Shown here: in pieces, positions 46,453-59,324 of the stretch
Layout of the letters: each line of letters begins with the position of its first letter
Position numbering within the stretch: position 1 is the first letter of the stretch
Assembly (NCBI GenBank): GCA_950295325.1
Contig: OX485807.1
Coordinates: 32,461,666-32,525,665 of the forward strand
Length of the DNA stretch: 64,000 nt
Direction of reading: 5' to 3'
Origin: Polytrichum commune
Lineage: Eukaryota > Streptophyta > Polytrichopsida > Polytrichales > Polytrichaceae
Made by a program: the position numbers and the translations under genes
Notes under the pieces: model-generated
Told to the model about the DNA's origin: nothing
The model's database searches: none
The model's input: the letters and a program-made list of their open reading frames with translations, nothing else

Positions 46453-46974
46453 GAAGTTGACTATCCTATAATTAAAATTGCAAGTGTTTTATACAAACTA
46501 CAACTTGTTTCCAACCTTGTCTTCGTAATCTATGTTGCAACCGCAAAACTCAACAAATTAATATGTAATGTGTAGGTGGATGTATACTATTAGATCAACA
46601 AGTTTGTGTTATTAAACCAACGATTAACTAATTGCTTAGAGATTCATAAGACTCATTAGTGATGATCCAAGCAAAGAGGTACAGAACAATTGTAGATGTA
46701 TACTAATATGAACAATAAATTGTAGTGAATCATCATAATTATTAGATGTAGCAAATCTCATAAGACCACATCATCTACCAGTACATAATTGAATAGAATG
46801 TGAAAAAAAAAACCCATACACAACCTACAAATCATGTATATGTAATACGGGACAAAATAAATGTGTGCACTAAGCTATGAAATATTAGCATCACATGCTA
46901 AGAGAGAAAGATCACTTCATTACAACCATTATTTGTACGAAGTAGTTGTTAGCACTAATAAAACTGGATCTATT

Positions 46975-47795
46975 AATTTTGTTGCACAACACATTTTTAG
47001 ATCTAGTGCATAACATATTTGTAAATCTGAATCTCGTGCACAACACATCTATAACCATAGACCTAGTGCATAACACATTTATAAATTTAGATCTAGTGCA
47101 TGACACATTTGTAAAACTGGATGTAGTGCATGACACATTTGTAAATTTGAATATGAAGCATAACACATTCACAAAATTGGATCTAGTGCATGACACATTT
47201 GTAAATTTGGATCTAGTACATAACACATTCGTAAATCTGAATATGACACATGACACATTTGTAAATCTGAATATGATGAATGACACATTTGTAAATTTGA
47301 ATATGACGAATGACATATTTGTAAATTTAAATATGACTCATGACACATTCGTAAATCTAGATCTCGTGCATGACACATTGGTAAATATGAATATGACGCA
47401 TGACACATTTGTAAATTTGGATTTAGTGCATAACACACTTGTAGATTTGGGATTGGTGCACAACACATTGTTGAGATTTTGATGCATAACACATTCTACA
47501 TATTTAAGTGCATAACACATCCGCAAATATCGTTTGCATAAAACATTAGAAAATGTGGTTGGAAACTGATGAGAAGGGAGGAGGGAACGTTCCTAATGCT
47601 CGGAGGAGGGTCCATGGCTCGAAGGATGACGAACGCCGTTGGAGCTAACTCCGTCCAGGGTTCCGTCCGGTTAGACAAGGTGCGGGCAACAACGTGGGTA
47701 GGCTCAGAAAGTTATGGTTTGGGCACTGACACGTGGGCCAGGGGAGGCGGATTCTTAGGCGCACAGAGCTCGATAGGGGTTCTTAAACGTCTGGC
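46975..47795. repeat. Right arm of the 10.3-kb MULE
   Basis: Inverted counterpart of 37512-38150. 46975-47525 is the ~30-base array read on the other strand (GTAAATTTGAATATGACGCA, TGACACATTT). About 120 bases at 47530-47655 have no match in the left arm. 47660-47795 matches the unique left end with about one change in ten. Confidence 0.8.
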
Positions 47796-47804
47796 AATTC
47801 ATAA

Positions 47805-48581
47805 CACTACCTCCAAACATGCGGCACAAGTGGAAAGATATTATTGCTTTTGTGTGCACAACAACCACTGGACAACCAGCGGGTACAAACTCTTAATATA
47901 AAGTCCCATTGAGTTGAAGAACTTAATTCTCTGTTGATTTAAAATTGATTTAATTTGGTTATATTGGTTCATGCCATACTAAACATCCCTCTTCTCATCA
48001 GTTTTTCCTTTTTGTTGATGTGTGTGTACCTCAAGGATATGCATCTACATTCCTCACGAAGTTCCAGAGTGGTGAGAATTCGAGCATTTTCAGGGGAAGG
48101 TGATGTGGAGGAGGAAGCATCCAGCTCAGGTTGACAAGAGGATGGGAAATCTAGGGTGGCAGGTGCAACCTAGTCAAGTTTCGGGGCTTCTACTAAACAT
48201 GCATATGGTAAATCGTCCTCGAAGGAGAAGAAAAAATTTGGCCCAATTCAAAGAAGTGCACCTTAGCAGCCATTGATTCAAGCTTCTGGGGATCCCCATG
48301 CTCAACAGATTGAGATCGCTTACATCATGTTTTTTCCAATGATAAATTCTAAAAACAAAATGTGATTGTCAAGAGAATAAGATAACATTGGTCCAAATTT
48401 TTTTTTTCAAAGGTTTGACTAAAAATGAAGATAAGCAAGATTGATTTGAGAAATAATAGAATAGAAGTAAAATCAAGGAACACAATGATCAATGCCATCT
48501 TAATGAAGAATGTGTTACTAATATAAACGAAAGAAATCCTTTTCAAAAACTAAGAGAAGAAATACAATTTTAAGGATAGCG
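47805..48581. repeat. Flank of MULE and copy of the terminal-region repeat
   Basis: 48340-48573 is an inverted copy of about 59530-59690 (for example CATTGATCATTGTGTTC read on -). 47805-48340 shows no gene. Confidence 0.55.
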
Positions 48582-49823
48582 CACGGGGGGGTGACTATCG
48601 GAATTTAGAAACCACGTGAGATAAAAAAATAGGGTCAATTTAATTCGTTGAGGGTAAAATTTATAACTTCGTTAGATCTACCATAGCTTTGGAAATATGT
48701 CTCATACATGATTATATATAAAATAGGGCGGTGAATAATTCCTCCATTTTAGTAATCAGTAGAAAAAAATAGGATTATAGATATTGGATCCCCCCAAATG
48801 TGTGTAGTAGAATCAATAGAATAATTATGGGTTTGACTACTTGGATGAAGAATTGTGTAAATTCTGTCCAAATTTGAATGAAAAGTGTTAGTATGGAGGG
48901 AAAATGTTGTGGATTTTTTGGGGGGAAGGAACATTGTGACTTCTCAACGGCCCTTGGGTTGGCTTAGAATTTGGACAAGCATAGTGGCGTGAAGGCGGTG
49001 GATTGCGCTTTGCCTTGGAGGATACGTGATAGAGTGGTTGGAGACTTCGAAGGTTGCCCGCCTCATGCCAATAATTAGTTTTAGTTATTTGTCATCATTG
49101 GTGTTAAACCTCTCCAAAACATTTTGTCTTATCATGACATTGTAGAGGATATCAATATGTACCTTGACATGTATCGGAAGGTGCATAGTTATATCCTAAC
49201 CCTTCACATTGTAAATATTTGGTACAAGGTTGAATGTGTTTGTGAACACAATTAAAGTAAATGTTTTCAATTTTTGTATTTGGTTTTTTCAATTGAATGC
49301 AATCTTTTGTTTTGGAGTAGATAATTATGCAAAATTTTCATGTCTTATGACAATTGATTATAATTCTTGTTTTGTTCTATCCGTGTTTACAACTTGTCTA
49401 TGTTAGCTTGTACATTTTGTTATCTTCATGTTCATTGGTAATCTTTTAACTAAACTCCAAGTGTTATTGGTTGTGCTTTGAATGGCATTTTGAATGCTTT
49501 AGCATTGGTATAACTAATTGAAACCGATTAAATGATAAGATGGATGGTGTGGAACGTTTGTTGCTCACATAGTTGATTTTGCAATGCTATAGTATTCCGT
49601 TCATTATTTGGTACTTGTACGATTTATAAGAAAAATATGATGCCAAAAATTGGTCTCTCTAAAAATTTACAAATAAACATAGGGTGCTTAAAAATATGTC
49701 AAAGTAACTTTATATCTACAAATAGGGAGGGAAAAAATACCGAGAGGTGCATAAATACCCCCCCATTAAATACCCCATTATCGCACGTGGTTACAAAATG
49801 TAAGGGGGTGTGACCCCCCCGTG
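48582..49823. mobile_element. hAT-like element, second family member
   Basis: Ends CACGGGGGGGTGAC and ...GTGACCCCCCCGTG. Perfect 8-base TSDs GGATAGCG at 48574-48581 and 49824-49831. 1,242 bases, inverted relative to 41157-42504. The uninterrupted paralogous site is near 59550 (CATCCTTAAAA). No transposase. Confidence 0.85.
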
Positions 49824-49989
49824 GGATAGCGAGAAGCAAATAAGACTCTATGGATCAGGTAGGAGCCACATATATCAAGGAAGAAGATAATGCACATATA
49901 AGAAATAGTATAAAATTGTGATCTCAAAGAAACAAACTTCTCTCTTTAAAAAAAATGAAGGTCTAGAAAATGAGAAACTAGAAACATAC

Positions 49990-50026
<37 letters not shown>

Positions 50027-50830
50027 GGTAGTCAAAAACAAGAAGAGCATGAAGGTCTCATAAGAGAGGATAAACAATGAAGAAGTAGAGCAAAGCTTGG
50101 GTGTGCCGATTACAAAAATGAAGAGAACCAAGGCCTAACCCTATGAGTAGTTTATGTGGGATATGAAGGGGCAAGGATGAGGAGGGTCCCACATGAACGC
50201 AAGTTGGCAAAATTACAAAGTCAACAATCTAGTGTGCTAGCTTAGGGTTTCTTAGAATTTGACAATATGCATGTAATATTATCTTGCCTAAGACACAATA
50301 TTATCTTATTATTTATTGCTTAAGTTGCTTGTGATCAAATTGGCATTATCATTGATGAGATGAAAGCAAATGAAGATTGCTCTAGCTATGAGAATACTTG
50401 AAGGCCACAAATCCCCGGCCCATAACATTACTCAATTGCCCTTACTTTAGGTTCAATCTAAAGCAGTGGGATTCCAACATCTAAAGCTTTAGTCTCGAAT
50501 CTATGTTGGACCCATGAACACAGCTCATCAACTAAGTCATGTTGTGCCGCCTCTCACTAGCATCTCTCTAACATTGTTCTCTGCATTCGAGATAAGCTTC
50601 CAAAGCACCTCTCTTATTTTGTATGAATTGTTGGTGTTGTATGGCTGCTGGATGCTCAATTAGCCAACTTACTCTTCGGTTGCTTGAATCAAGATTGCAA
50701 GATCACAGTAACCACGTTTCACTTGCAGGTTTGCCCGTGCTGCTTCAATCTTCCAAACGATGAATTGTGGTCCCTTCTCATTTACTACACTGATTGTCCC
50801 GTTTAGTGAGCTAATCGTGCATGTGGGAAA
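49824..50830. repeat. Inverted copy of 58080-59330
   Basis: Read on -, this segment matches 58080-58436 and 58939-59330. At 50432 it has the empty site of the MITE present at 58439. An (ATG)13-like microsatellite lies at 49986-50026. No gene recognised. Confidence 0.75.
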
Positions 50831-52765
50831 TTAGTGAAGGTGACACTAAATTTCTTTGCACTATAAAATTAGTGCCACCAGAAGATCTAGGATATCGGGA
50901 GCTAAAAGTAATATAGTGCCAAAAACTCTCAATGAAAGTTTCTTTAGTTGTTTAGTGTTAAGAGATGCCTTAAGCGTGAGTGGTGTTGATTGAAAAGAAG
51001 AAGTCTCTTCCAACTCATCAAAACATATTATGCACTCTACAAACACCTTAGAGCAAGTACAAATTAGCTGGGAATTTATGGTAAATGATCATGTATTTAT
51101 AAATTTAGTATCACTTAGTAAAAAATTCATCCCTCACTAATTTTGAGATTTGGCAAAATAGTGCGAGCTTGAAGATTTAGTACCACATGCACTAAATAGT
51201 CATATAGTTCCCCTCCCAATTATGTGGACAACTGAGCCTAGGACAGGTGTCACATATTCTAGATGGAGTCCAATCTCTTCTAAACACATGTTAGTTATGG
51301 CATCCATTCTTGGAGCCACACTTGAGCACATGCCCCTCAAAATTAGGTATCCGATGAAGACTAGTAACCATATTAGGCACATCTACCTTAGGACTTGTGG
51401 AGGAGATTATGCTTTCAAAGTTGCAATTGTAGAGTACACTAATTATCCCATTTAGTGTGTGATACTATCTGAAATTACGCAATGCAATAACATCTTACTT
51501 AGGAGTTCAATTTTTACCAACAAAAGTTCAATAGTTTATTCGGACAGTATAGGCCACAAATGACTTTACTTGGTAAAATATTACATTATCATCAAATAGT
51601 TATAGCACTATGTAACTTTGAATAGTGACAAACACTAAATTGGATTAACAGTGTACACCGTTTGGTATTTAGTATACACATAGCATTTACGAAGGGCCTC
51701 AACTAGATGCCTAGAGGTTTCTGAGCGTCACGTATGGTAATTGCGAATATGACACTATTTGTCAATATATAAGTAATATCCTAAGTGAAAAATATTTACA
51801 TTATGACATATACAGTAGCGCATTGAGATACTCGAGATGATAGGTCTTCGTTTTAGTATGCAAAGGAAGGAATTATTATTGAGCATACTAATGGCATGTG
51901 TCATGTATTTAAATTTTAGTATCCAAGAGGAAGATTTTCTTGAGGATACCAATGCCAAGTGTCATATGTATACACTTAGGTCATTTTGTAGGCCACTGTC
52001 TAACATAGGCATACACCTCATATCACTATGAAACATACTCATACCAAGAAATTAGTAAGAGCATGTTCACATATTATCAATACATGGCCCCACAATGGGA
52101 CAATGCCAAGTTTAGCACGGGAGCTAGAGCCACACGTCAAGCCCAACGGCTTTTGTAATGTTGGCGAGGTCCAGAATGCTCTCCCAAGCTGGAATAGCTT
52201 GGGTCTATTGCAGCCCAACTTTCAACTCCTCCATAAGAGAATCACCTATCAATACCTCATAATCTCTCACCAAAGAGAACCTCAACTATTTCTATGTAAA
52301 GCCTTGTGTATTGTACAATATAAGATTGATCTCAAGACCGACATGTTATGAAGCTCATATAGAGTCAATGTGTGGGACATATGATGAGACTACTCCCCTC
52401 TAAAATAATGTTACCCCAATTTAGCACCCCTTTGTGTTTGTATATGGTGTACAACTTGAGAACATGCCCTAAGCGCATTTGAGTACCAAGTGTCAAGAGC
52501 TAACACACATGATGAAGTTGTTGATCACTAGTGTAACCCAAGATACGCCTCAAAATAGGGTAAGTGACACTATTACGCATGTGACACAAATTAACATAAA
52601 GTGTAAACCATCCTAGCATCTATTTCATCACGTTCCTTCATGTGTTGCTTCATAAATGCAGGATCGTGCAGACAAGTGATGATCTAGATGCTTTTTTTTC
52701 TTTTTTTTCTTTTTTTGTATTCTAAAACACAAGAGACACTTGACCACCTAGCTAGTTCATGCTCT
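50831..52765. repeat. AT-rich repeats, no gene
   Basis: 51436-51656 is the second copy of the foldback MITE of 4385-4605. 52430-52600 is an inverted copy of 63735-63930 (GGTGTACAA, CAAAATAGGGTAAGTGACACT). No gene recognised. Confidence 0.6.
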
Positions 52766-54337
52766 TCTTATTTTTGAGGACACATCATCTTTGAGATCTT
52801 CTTCTTCTTCTTCATCATCATCAACATTGTATGTGTTTAGTTTCTCATTTTCTAGACCTTCATTTATTTTTGGAGAGAATTTTATTGCTTCGAGATCACA
52901 ATTTTATACTATTTATCATATGTGCATTAACTTCTTCTTTGACATATGTGTCTCCTTCTTGATCCATGAAATCTTATTTGCTTCTCGTCATCCTTAAAAT
53001 TACATTTCTTCCCTTAGTTTTTGAAAAGGAATTATTTCAATAATATTGGTAACACATTCTTCATTAAGATCGCATTGATCATTGTGTTCTTTGATATCAC
53101 TTCTATTCTATTGCGACTTTTACATTGGATGGATGAGAGGTACACTCACATGCAATAATTCCCTCTCTCCAAAGTCCCAGGTTGATAATCCAAACTTGGA
53201 AGGCGGGAGGGCGGTCAAATTAACTTCGCTTATGTAAGGAGTGTGCAAGGAGGATTTTGGACATAATCAATCAATATCCTAGTGTTTCCAAGTCCAACCA
53301 ATTACATGTTGACATCTTTCGGTATTTCATTATGAATTTGAGGTGTATTCGATAGATTCCTCTAATATGATCGGTAATCTTCTTGACGTCTTGAACTTCA
53401 ACCAGTTCATCCGTAACTACACAAAATTTTTATGTTAGAGTGGGTCACCATTGGGAGTCATCTGTTGCTATGACTTTTTAACTCAAGCTACATAAATAGT
53501 TAATATGCGCATCAAAGAGCATGATATAAGTTACTTGGTAAAGAAAACGATAATGCGAGGAAGAAGTTATAGCAACACGTAACTTCAAATGGTAAGCCAC
53601 ACTAATAGGACAATGCTGTGTACATAGTAAGAAGGGTGAAGACCTAGGGAGCGAAATGATGAGAAGCCAGGATGCCCGGAGCTTGGGAGGCATTATAGAA
53701 AGGCAGGAGGCAAAGTATAAGCTTACATAGCCACAGTAATAAACAAAGCAAGTTAAAGGCAGGCAGGCGCCCCCATGTGAGAGAGAGAGAGATGCATATT
53801 GCACAGTAGGGCACATTGAAGATTCTCTTTCTCTTCACGTGATCATATATGCCCTCCCAATAATGTTAACCATCAGACCTTGTATGATTAATATGTATAC
53901 TTTGAGCACATAGTGACACGTGTCTTTTTGGTGTCTGTTCTTAACTACAAGTCACGTCATGTATGCCACTCAAATATCAAGGTAGACATATGTTTATACA
54001 TGTTTTTTGCGCCATGTGTTTGATTAAGGAGAGTGACCATAATAGGCACATACTTTAGGAGCTAAGATAGGCAAGTCTATTATGGTTACCTCCAAAAAGC
54101 TTGATTTTTTCTAATGTGCAATAAATGCCAAGAAAGAATATCTAGTCGACGAATAAATCTAGTACGTATCTAATGCCATAAGATTGAAATTAAGCTGACT
54201 AAATCTCAATTCACGATAATTTTCCAAAGAACGTATATGTGATCTTCTTAAGTGATTACATTGGTGTGCCTAGAATAGCTAAAGCTAAGTGGGTGTCGAG
54301 CTATTTACTTTTTTGGCTAACATAAACAATAAGTTGT
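52766..54337. repeat. First copy of a large direct repeat, part 1
   Basis: 52766-53160 matches 59325-59720 and 53785-54337 matches 61283-61800, both direct. Between them are an end-less copy of the GATCGGGGAGA MITE (53250-53425) and unmatched sequence. No gene recognised. Confidence 0.7.
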
Positions 54338-55843
54338 TGTGAGCCCAAAAGCATGTGCCACATGGGTGTTAAGTTTAGAATAGAGTAAGGGTTGAGTTTG
54401 GTTTTAATATTATTATATCAAAACATAAAAAGAGTGAAGCTTAGTATTTTATTAGAATTAAGTTAGGAAGGGGACATTAGTTCTTGTGCCGTAGAGGGAT
54501 AAACAAAAACTAGGGGGTACTTAGGATTTTATTAGGGAGGTTGAATTGTTTACGACCAATGCTTGTAGAGCCATTAGTTAAATTGACCAAGGAAGGAAGG
54601 CGAACCGTTTGAATTAGGCAGGGGATTCCAAACAACCTAGAGAATCTCGGATCCAGGCCCTCGGAGGGGGCAGTTGGGCTTCAGGCTGCTGGGCTCCGTT
54701 AGCTGCTAGGGGGTTGCTGGGCGGTGGATATGCGGCTGGGAGGATGGACGAGGAGGCTGCGAACGAGCTCAGGGAAATAGCTCGCCGAAGGAGGATGGGC
54801 TGGTAAGGATTCAGAGGGTAGGCAGGCTGAGGTACTGGAGCAGCAAGGGATTGAATGGTTGAATGGACAGAGGCGGGGGAGCAAGGCTCAAAAACTCGGG
54901 AAGGAAAATTGGTTCGGCACTTTGCTTACTAGGTTGAATCTGTAGGTAGGGGTGGAGGCCGCATTGCGACCACAATCAGCTCATGGATTGGAAGGAGGAC
55001 GGATGGAATGCCACCATTGTAGCATTGGGAGTCACATGTGAAATTGGCTGAACAAGGCATGTCGAATTTGAAACTGAGCTGAGCATACTTGGAGTAATGG
55101 ATCAGAGGTTCTGGTCGCACTCAGAATCAGCTGGGCAGGGTCAGGATTGTCCCTCGAAGGAGGATGCGGAGAGATTCAGCGAGTCAAGGTTGTGCGCCAG
55201 TGCGGTGGAGCAAGGGGGTGTGCTAGCTGAAGGTGTTATCAAGTGCGTCTGAGGAAGCAGTCAGCAAGGCAGCTGGGTGCCGAGCTACCTTCGCTGGGTA
55301 GGGCAGAAGGAGCTGAAGGTGGACAACATCGGGAGGAGCGAAGACTAAGTTGCTGGTCTAACCGACCCTGTGACGGGCGGTGATGGGCACTTCGGGGAGA
55401 AGGACAGCGTAGATTCTAGGAGGACTAAGGAGGACTGAGGCGTAATGTTGGTGTTGTTAGGGGATTGATAGATGGTATGCATTAGTTGAAGTAAGTAGGA
55501 GGGGGATTAGGCTAGGGTAAATAGGGGGTTAGGGAGGATCGGAGACATTAGCCTTGAGGGAAGTGGAGTTCTTAATTGAAACCCATTAGACTTCATTGAT
55601 TAACATACCGTATGACTCGGTTGTTAGGAGGTGGAAGAGGGTAATTTAGTGGGAAAGGGAAATTAGATAGTAAGAGCATTTCTTAAATGCTTGTATCTTG
55701 TTTTATTGAATCAAATTGGGGGATTGTGGAACACTGGAGGGATCCTTACACATGTCAAAGCATGTTGAACATCGAGCAGTAAGTGTTGGCTACAAACTTC
55801 CACTTAGACTACAACGCATAAGGGTGGGGGTTTGTGGCTGACA
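54338..55843. mobile_element. Solo-LTR-like insertion, TG...CA with 5-bp TSD
   Basis: It begins TGTGAGCCCAAAAG and ends GGTTTGTGGCTGACA. GTTGT is duplicated at 54333-54337 and 55844-55848. The paralogous site near 61800 is unoccupied (AATAAGTTGTTGTATTAATCC). TG...CA ends and a 5-base TSD are marks of LTR retrotransposon ends. 1,506 bases with no recognisable gag-pol, so a solo LTR is the likeliest reading. Confidence 0.7.
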
Positions 55844-56368
55844 GTTGTTGTAATAATCCTTAGAATATTATTGAAAATGAATATTTTAGGAAGACATTGA
55901 ACCATTTTGCTCCCAAAGTAGGTGTTTGAATAGGCCGGTGTTTCAATAAGACATGTCTACTTTAAGAGCTTTTATTTCTCTATTGAAGATGTGTGGACCA
56001 TATTAGAATGAACCCCTGTAAATTAGAGAGGTAAACTTTGAAGTTTTTGGAACTTGTCTAGTGATCTTTAAGAGAGATTCTTGTGGAACATCATGGCTTA
56101 TAGTTTCTATTTATATTTTACCTTGAAATGGCTAACTAATCCAATATAATTCCCAAAGCAAAAAATTAGGTTGAGCCACAATATATGTCTAGAAGTCAAA
56201 GTTGTAAATTACAAAGAATGCTTCAAAATTAACATGCCCCCCCCCCCTAATTATGCATTTTGGCACTTGTAGAAGCAATGTCATATATTGTGCATAATCC
56301 TAATGGGATTTCATGGTTTCTTGTAGAGGAGGTTGTTGGCTCAAGATCAAACTACCTCCTGCGCCGAC

Positions 56369-56716
56369 ATGATTCAAATCGTGAAGATTGCACAAGCTCT
56401 CACAACATTATTTGGAGAGTTACGAGATGGGAGGAACCCCATTACTACGGGTGCTCACAAAGTAAAGGATGTTGTTGCAAAAGGGAACCACTTATTGCAG
56501 GTGGCCAATCTAATTGAAAACGCCACCCCAAATACTCCACATTCCCTACCATCAATTGGTATTGGTCATGACGTCATGAATCCCATGTTGTATCATGAGT
56601 CCTTGGAAGTCGTGGCCAAAGCCCTTCAACAAAATTCCCTCAGCAAGGAAAACATGTCTCAGCTCGTTCATTTCTTACATCTTTTGGGAGGCGACTTGTT
56701 GGACATTACAACATGA
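56369..56716 (+). CDS. Uncharacterised 115-codon frame, copy 1
   Basis: ATG 56369 to TGA 56716. The product contains ELRDGRN, TTGAHKVKD, NMSQLVHFLHLLGGDLLD and no known domain. Copy 2 at 62477-62824 has the same length and about 83% identity by eye, with no indels or stops, which hints at selection or recent duplication. An acceptor-like TTTCTTGTAG lies 50 bases upstream, so it may be a last exon. It is part of a repeated segment, so it is probably element-encoded. Confidence 0.5.
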   Translation: MIQIVKIAQALTTLFGELRDGRNPITTGAHKVKDVVAKGNHLLQVANLIENATPNTPHSLPSIGIGHDVMNPMLYHESLEVVAKALQQNSLSKENMSQLVHFLHLLGGDLLDITT

Positions 56717-58438
56717 AGATGCGATAGGTTAGATATACCATAGTAGCTTGGGTATGGGCGCCCTATAGTGGTTTAGGTCCCCAGCTCTCAATATCAGGTT
56801 AGAAGCCTTGAACGAGTAAAATTATTTGGAATTGTTGTTTATATGTTGAAGCTTATTTTGTAGCTAAATGTGTGGTGAAAAGTGTAAGAACAAAGCTTGA
56901 TTGTAAATCAAATGACAAATCAACAACCTGTGATTTGAGCTTGGATTAGCAAAGGCTAGGTTGCACACATCTACTTCTATCTCTAAGGGGTTGTGTGTTG
57001 AAATAGTGTGGGGAGGAAAGAAAATAAAAGAAACGTTGATGTTCTTCAAATTGACGTGAATGTGAGCCCGTTTTCCTAAAAAAAATTCAACATGGAATGA
57101 TTTATATGTATTTGTGGAAGGATTTGTTCATTGTCCATCACACACATATCATCTTTGACTGTATTATTAATGATATGAACAATCCATGTGTATTGATACA
57201 TAGTTGTGGAGGTTTTAGTGCATCTTACAATTGATTGTCAATTTGAGCTCCATGCTTCAATATAAGAGACTAGATGCTCAACAAGTAAAAAAAATGTAAG
57301 AAAATTGGTGTTCATGTTAGGGGCTCATACTCTCTTGGAGATTTGAAAAGAAAAAAAGAACACACACATACACACATCGGATGGACAACAAAATCGGTTA
57401 TCCAGCACATACTTCCCCTGTCCACCCGTCTGGGTATTGGATAAGGTTGAGGCACCTATAGTCGACCAAGTTACATGTGTGTGTTGTCAAAGTTAATGCC
57501 AAAATTTACGCACTGTTGAATTTTTGTTATTCCATTATGTCACATGCTACACTAATTCTCTATTATCATGCATCCATGTTTACAACTGCATACGTCTTTA
57601 ATATCACGTCCACTTTGGTTGGCACAGGCATGATATTAGGAAGGTTAGAGTATACTTTTAAACAAATGCCAAACTCTCTTATTATATGGGTTATAGATGC
57701 CTCAACCTTAAAATGAGCCGTCCTGGAGGTAATTGACCACACAATCTTGGTATAATTGCGTGGTTGGGAGGGTGTGGAATGATGCGTAGCTTGTCGCATA
57801 GATTCGCTAGAATCAAATTGAACGCAGGCTGAATTGCTTCGAGGATATGTCAGGGTCATAACATTTATGTTTGGAGCATAAAAGAGGACGCCAAGGAAAT
57901 TCATTTCTTTCCACAAAATTCCATTGCTGCATTTCCTCTAGCTGGATTAAATCAGCCCTGATTCTGCCTGTTATTTATATTTATGTGAGGGCATTGGCGC
58001 TTGATGTTAATATATGACTTGGTGTCACGGTTTGGGTTTGTGTCTTTGAGTGTAGGATTCTTGGGGAGGGATATGCTGAGTGTAGTAAATGAGAAGGGAC
58101 CACAATTCATCGTTTGGAAGATTGAAGCAGCACGGGCAAACCTGCAAGTGAAACGTGGTTACTGTGATCTTGCAATCTTGATTCAAGCAACCGAAGAGTA
58201 AGTTGGCTAATTGAGCATCCAGCAGCCATACAACACCAACAATTCATACAAAATAAGAGAGGTGCTTTGGAAGCTTATCTCGAATGCAGAGAACAATGCT
58301 AGAGAGATGCTAGTGAGAGGCGGCACGACATGACTTAGTTGATGAGCTGTGTTCATGGGTCCAACATAGATTCGAGACTAAAACTTTAGATGTTGGAATC
58401 CCACTGCTTTAGATTGAACCTAAAGTAAGGGCAATTGA
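56717..58438. repeat. Repeat flanks, no gene recognised
   Basis: 56717-57060 continues the duplication shared with 62825-63430. 57060-58080 shows nothing I recognise beyond a short ACACACAT run near 57360. 58080-58438 is the direct partner of the inverted copy at 50434-50830. Confidence 0.55.
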
Positions 58439-58935
58439 GGGGCGGTTTACACTATGGACCATGAAGTCGTCCCACGGCCGTCTAAGCGATGTGATTGGAC
58501 GTTGAAGTCGTCCCGGGACGACTTGGGTTTACACCAAGGAAAAAATGGCAAAGTGACCACGGAGGTTGAGGTCCACAAATTTGTTTTTTTAAGCCTACTC
58601 TATCCACTGCCATGGTCCAACGGGTTTTCCGTTGGGACAAGCAAAAGAGGTGGTCTAGGAAAAATAGCAAGGGCCCATGCCATAAAAATGCCATTTTAAT
58701 GATTTCTTTTGGATTTTTTTAATGATTTCTTTTCCAACTTAGTTAATGACTCCACTTTTTGGTGCATGGTCATTCTTCATGGTCCACATTCGGTTTACAC
58801 CTAGTGAAGGGCCCACGAACCATGAAAACTAATATTTTAGTAACTCGGACCATGGAAGTCGTCCCATGAAGTCATCCCACGCAAAATGGGCCTCTTACGT
58901 GGGACGACTTCATGGTCCATAGTGTAAACCGCCCC
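58439..58935. mobile_element. Tourist/PIF-Harbinger-like MITE with TGA TSD
   Basis: A 497-base element with 38-base perfect terminal inverted repeats starting GGGGCGGTTTACACTATGGA. TGA is duplicated at 58436-58438 and 58936-58938. The empty site in the paralog at 50432 has a single TGA. Internal phrases GAAGTCGTCCC recur near both ends. Three-base TSD and GGG-start fit PIF/Harbinger, although the usual target is TWA. Confidence 0.85.
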
Positions 58936-59324
58936 TGAGTAATGTTATGGGCCGGGGATTTGTGGCCTTCAAGTATTCTCATAGCTAGAGCAATCTTCAT
59001 TTGCTTTCATCTCATCAATGATAATGCCAATTTGATCACAAGCAACTTAAGCAGTATTAAATAATAAGATGCTATCGTGTCTCGTGCAAGATAATATTAC
59101 ATGTATATTGGAAAATTGTAAAAATAACCTAAGTTAGCACACTAGGTTGATGACTTTGTAATTTTGCCAGCTTGCGTTCATGTGGGAACCTCCTCATCCT
59201 TGCCCCTTCATATGCCACATAAACAACTTATAGGGTTAGGCCTTGCTTCTCTTCTTCTTTGTAATCGGCACACCCAAGCTTTGCTCTACTTCGTCATTGT
59301 TTATCCTTTTTGATGAGACCTTCA

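Larger units (their letters stand above)
37512..47795. mobile_element. 10.3-kb Mutator-like element
   Basis: Inverted ends begin GCCGGACGCTAAAGAACCCC (left) and GCCAGACGTTTAAGAACCCC (right, read on -). They are flanked by perfect 9-base repeats AATTCATAA at 37503-37511 and 47796-47804, as expected for MULEs. About 150 bases of unique inverted sequence are followed in each arm by an array of ~30-base units (37620-38150 and 46975-47525). Inside are a broken transposase gene on -, a possible captured gene fragment (39218-39792) and a nested hAT-like element. It lies 58 bases from the previous MULE. Confidence 0.88.

Noticed and set aside
46946-47482. 178-codon frame with repeated HNTFVNLDLVHDT
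   Set aside because: A translation of the minisatellite in the right MULE arm; unit length near 30 keeps frames open.
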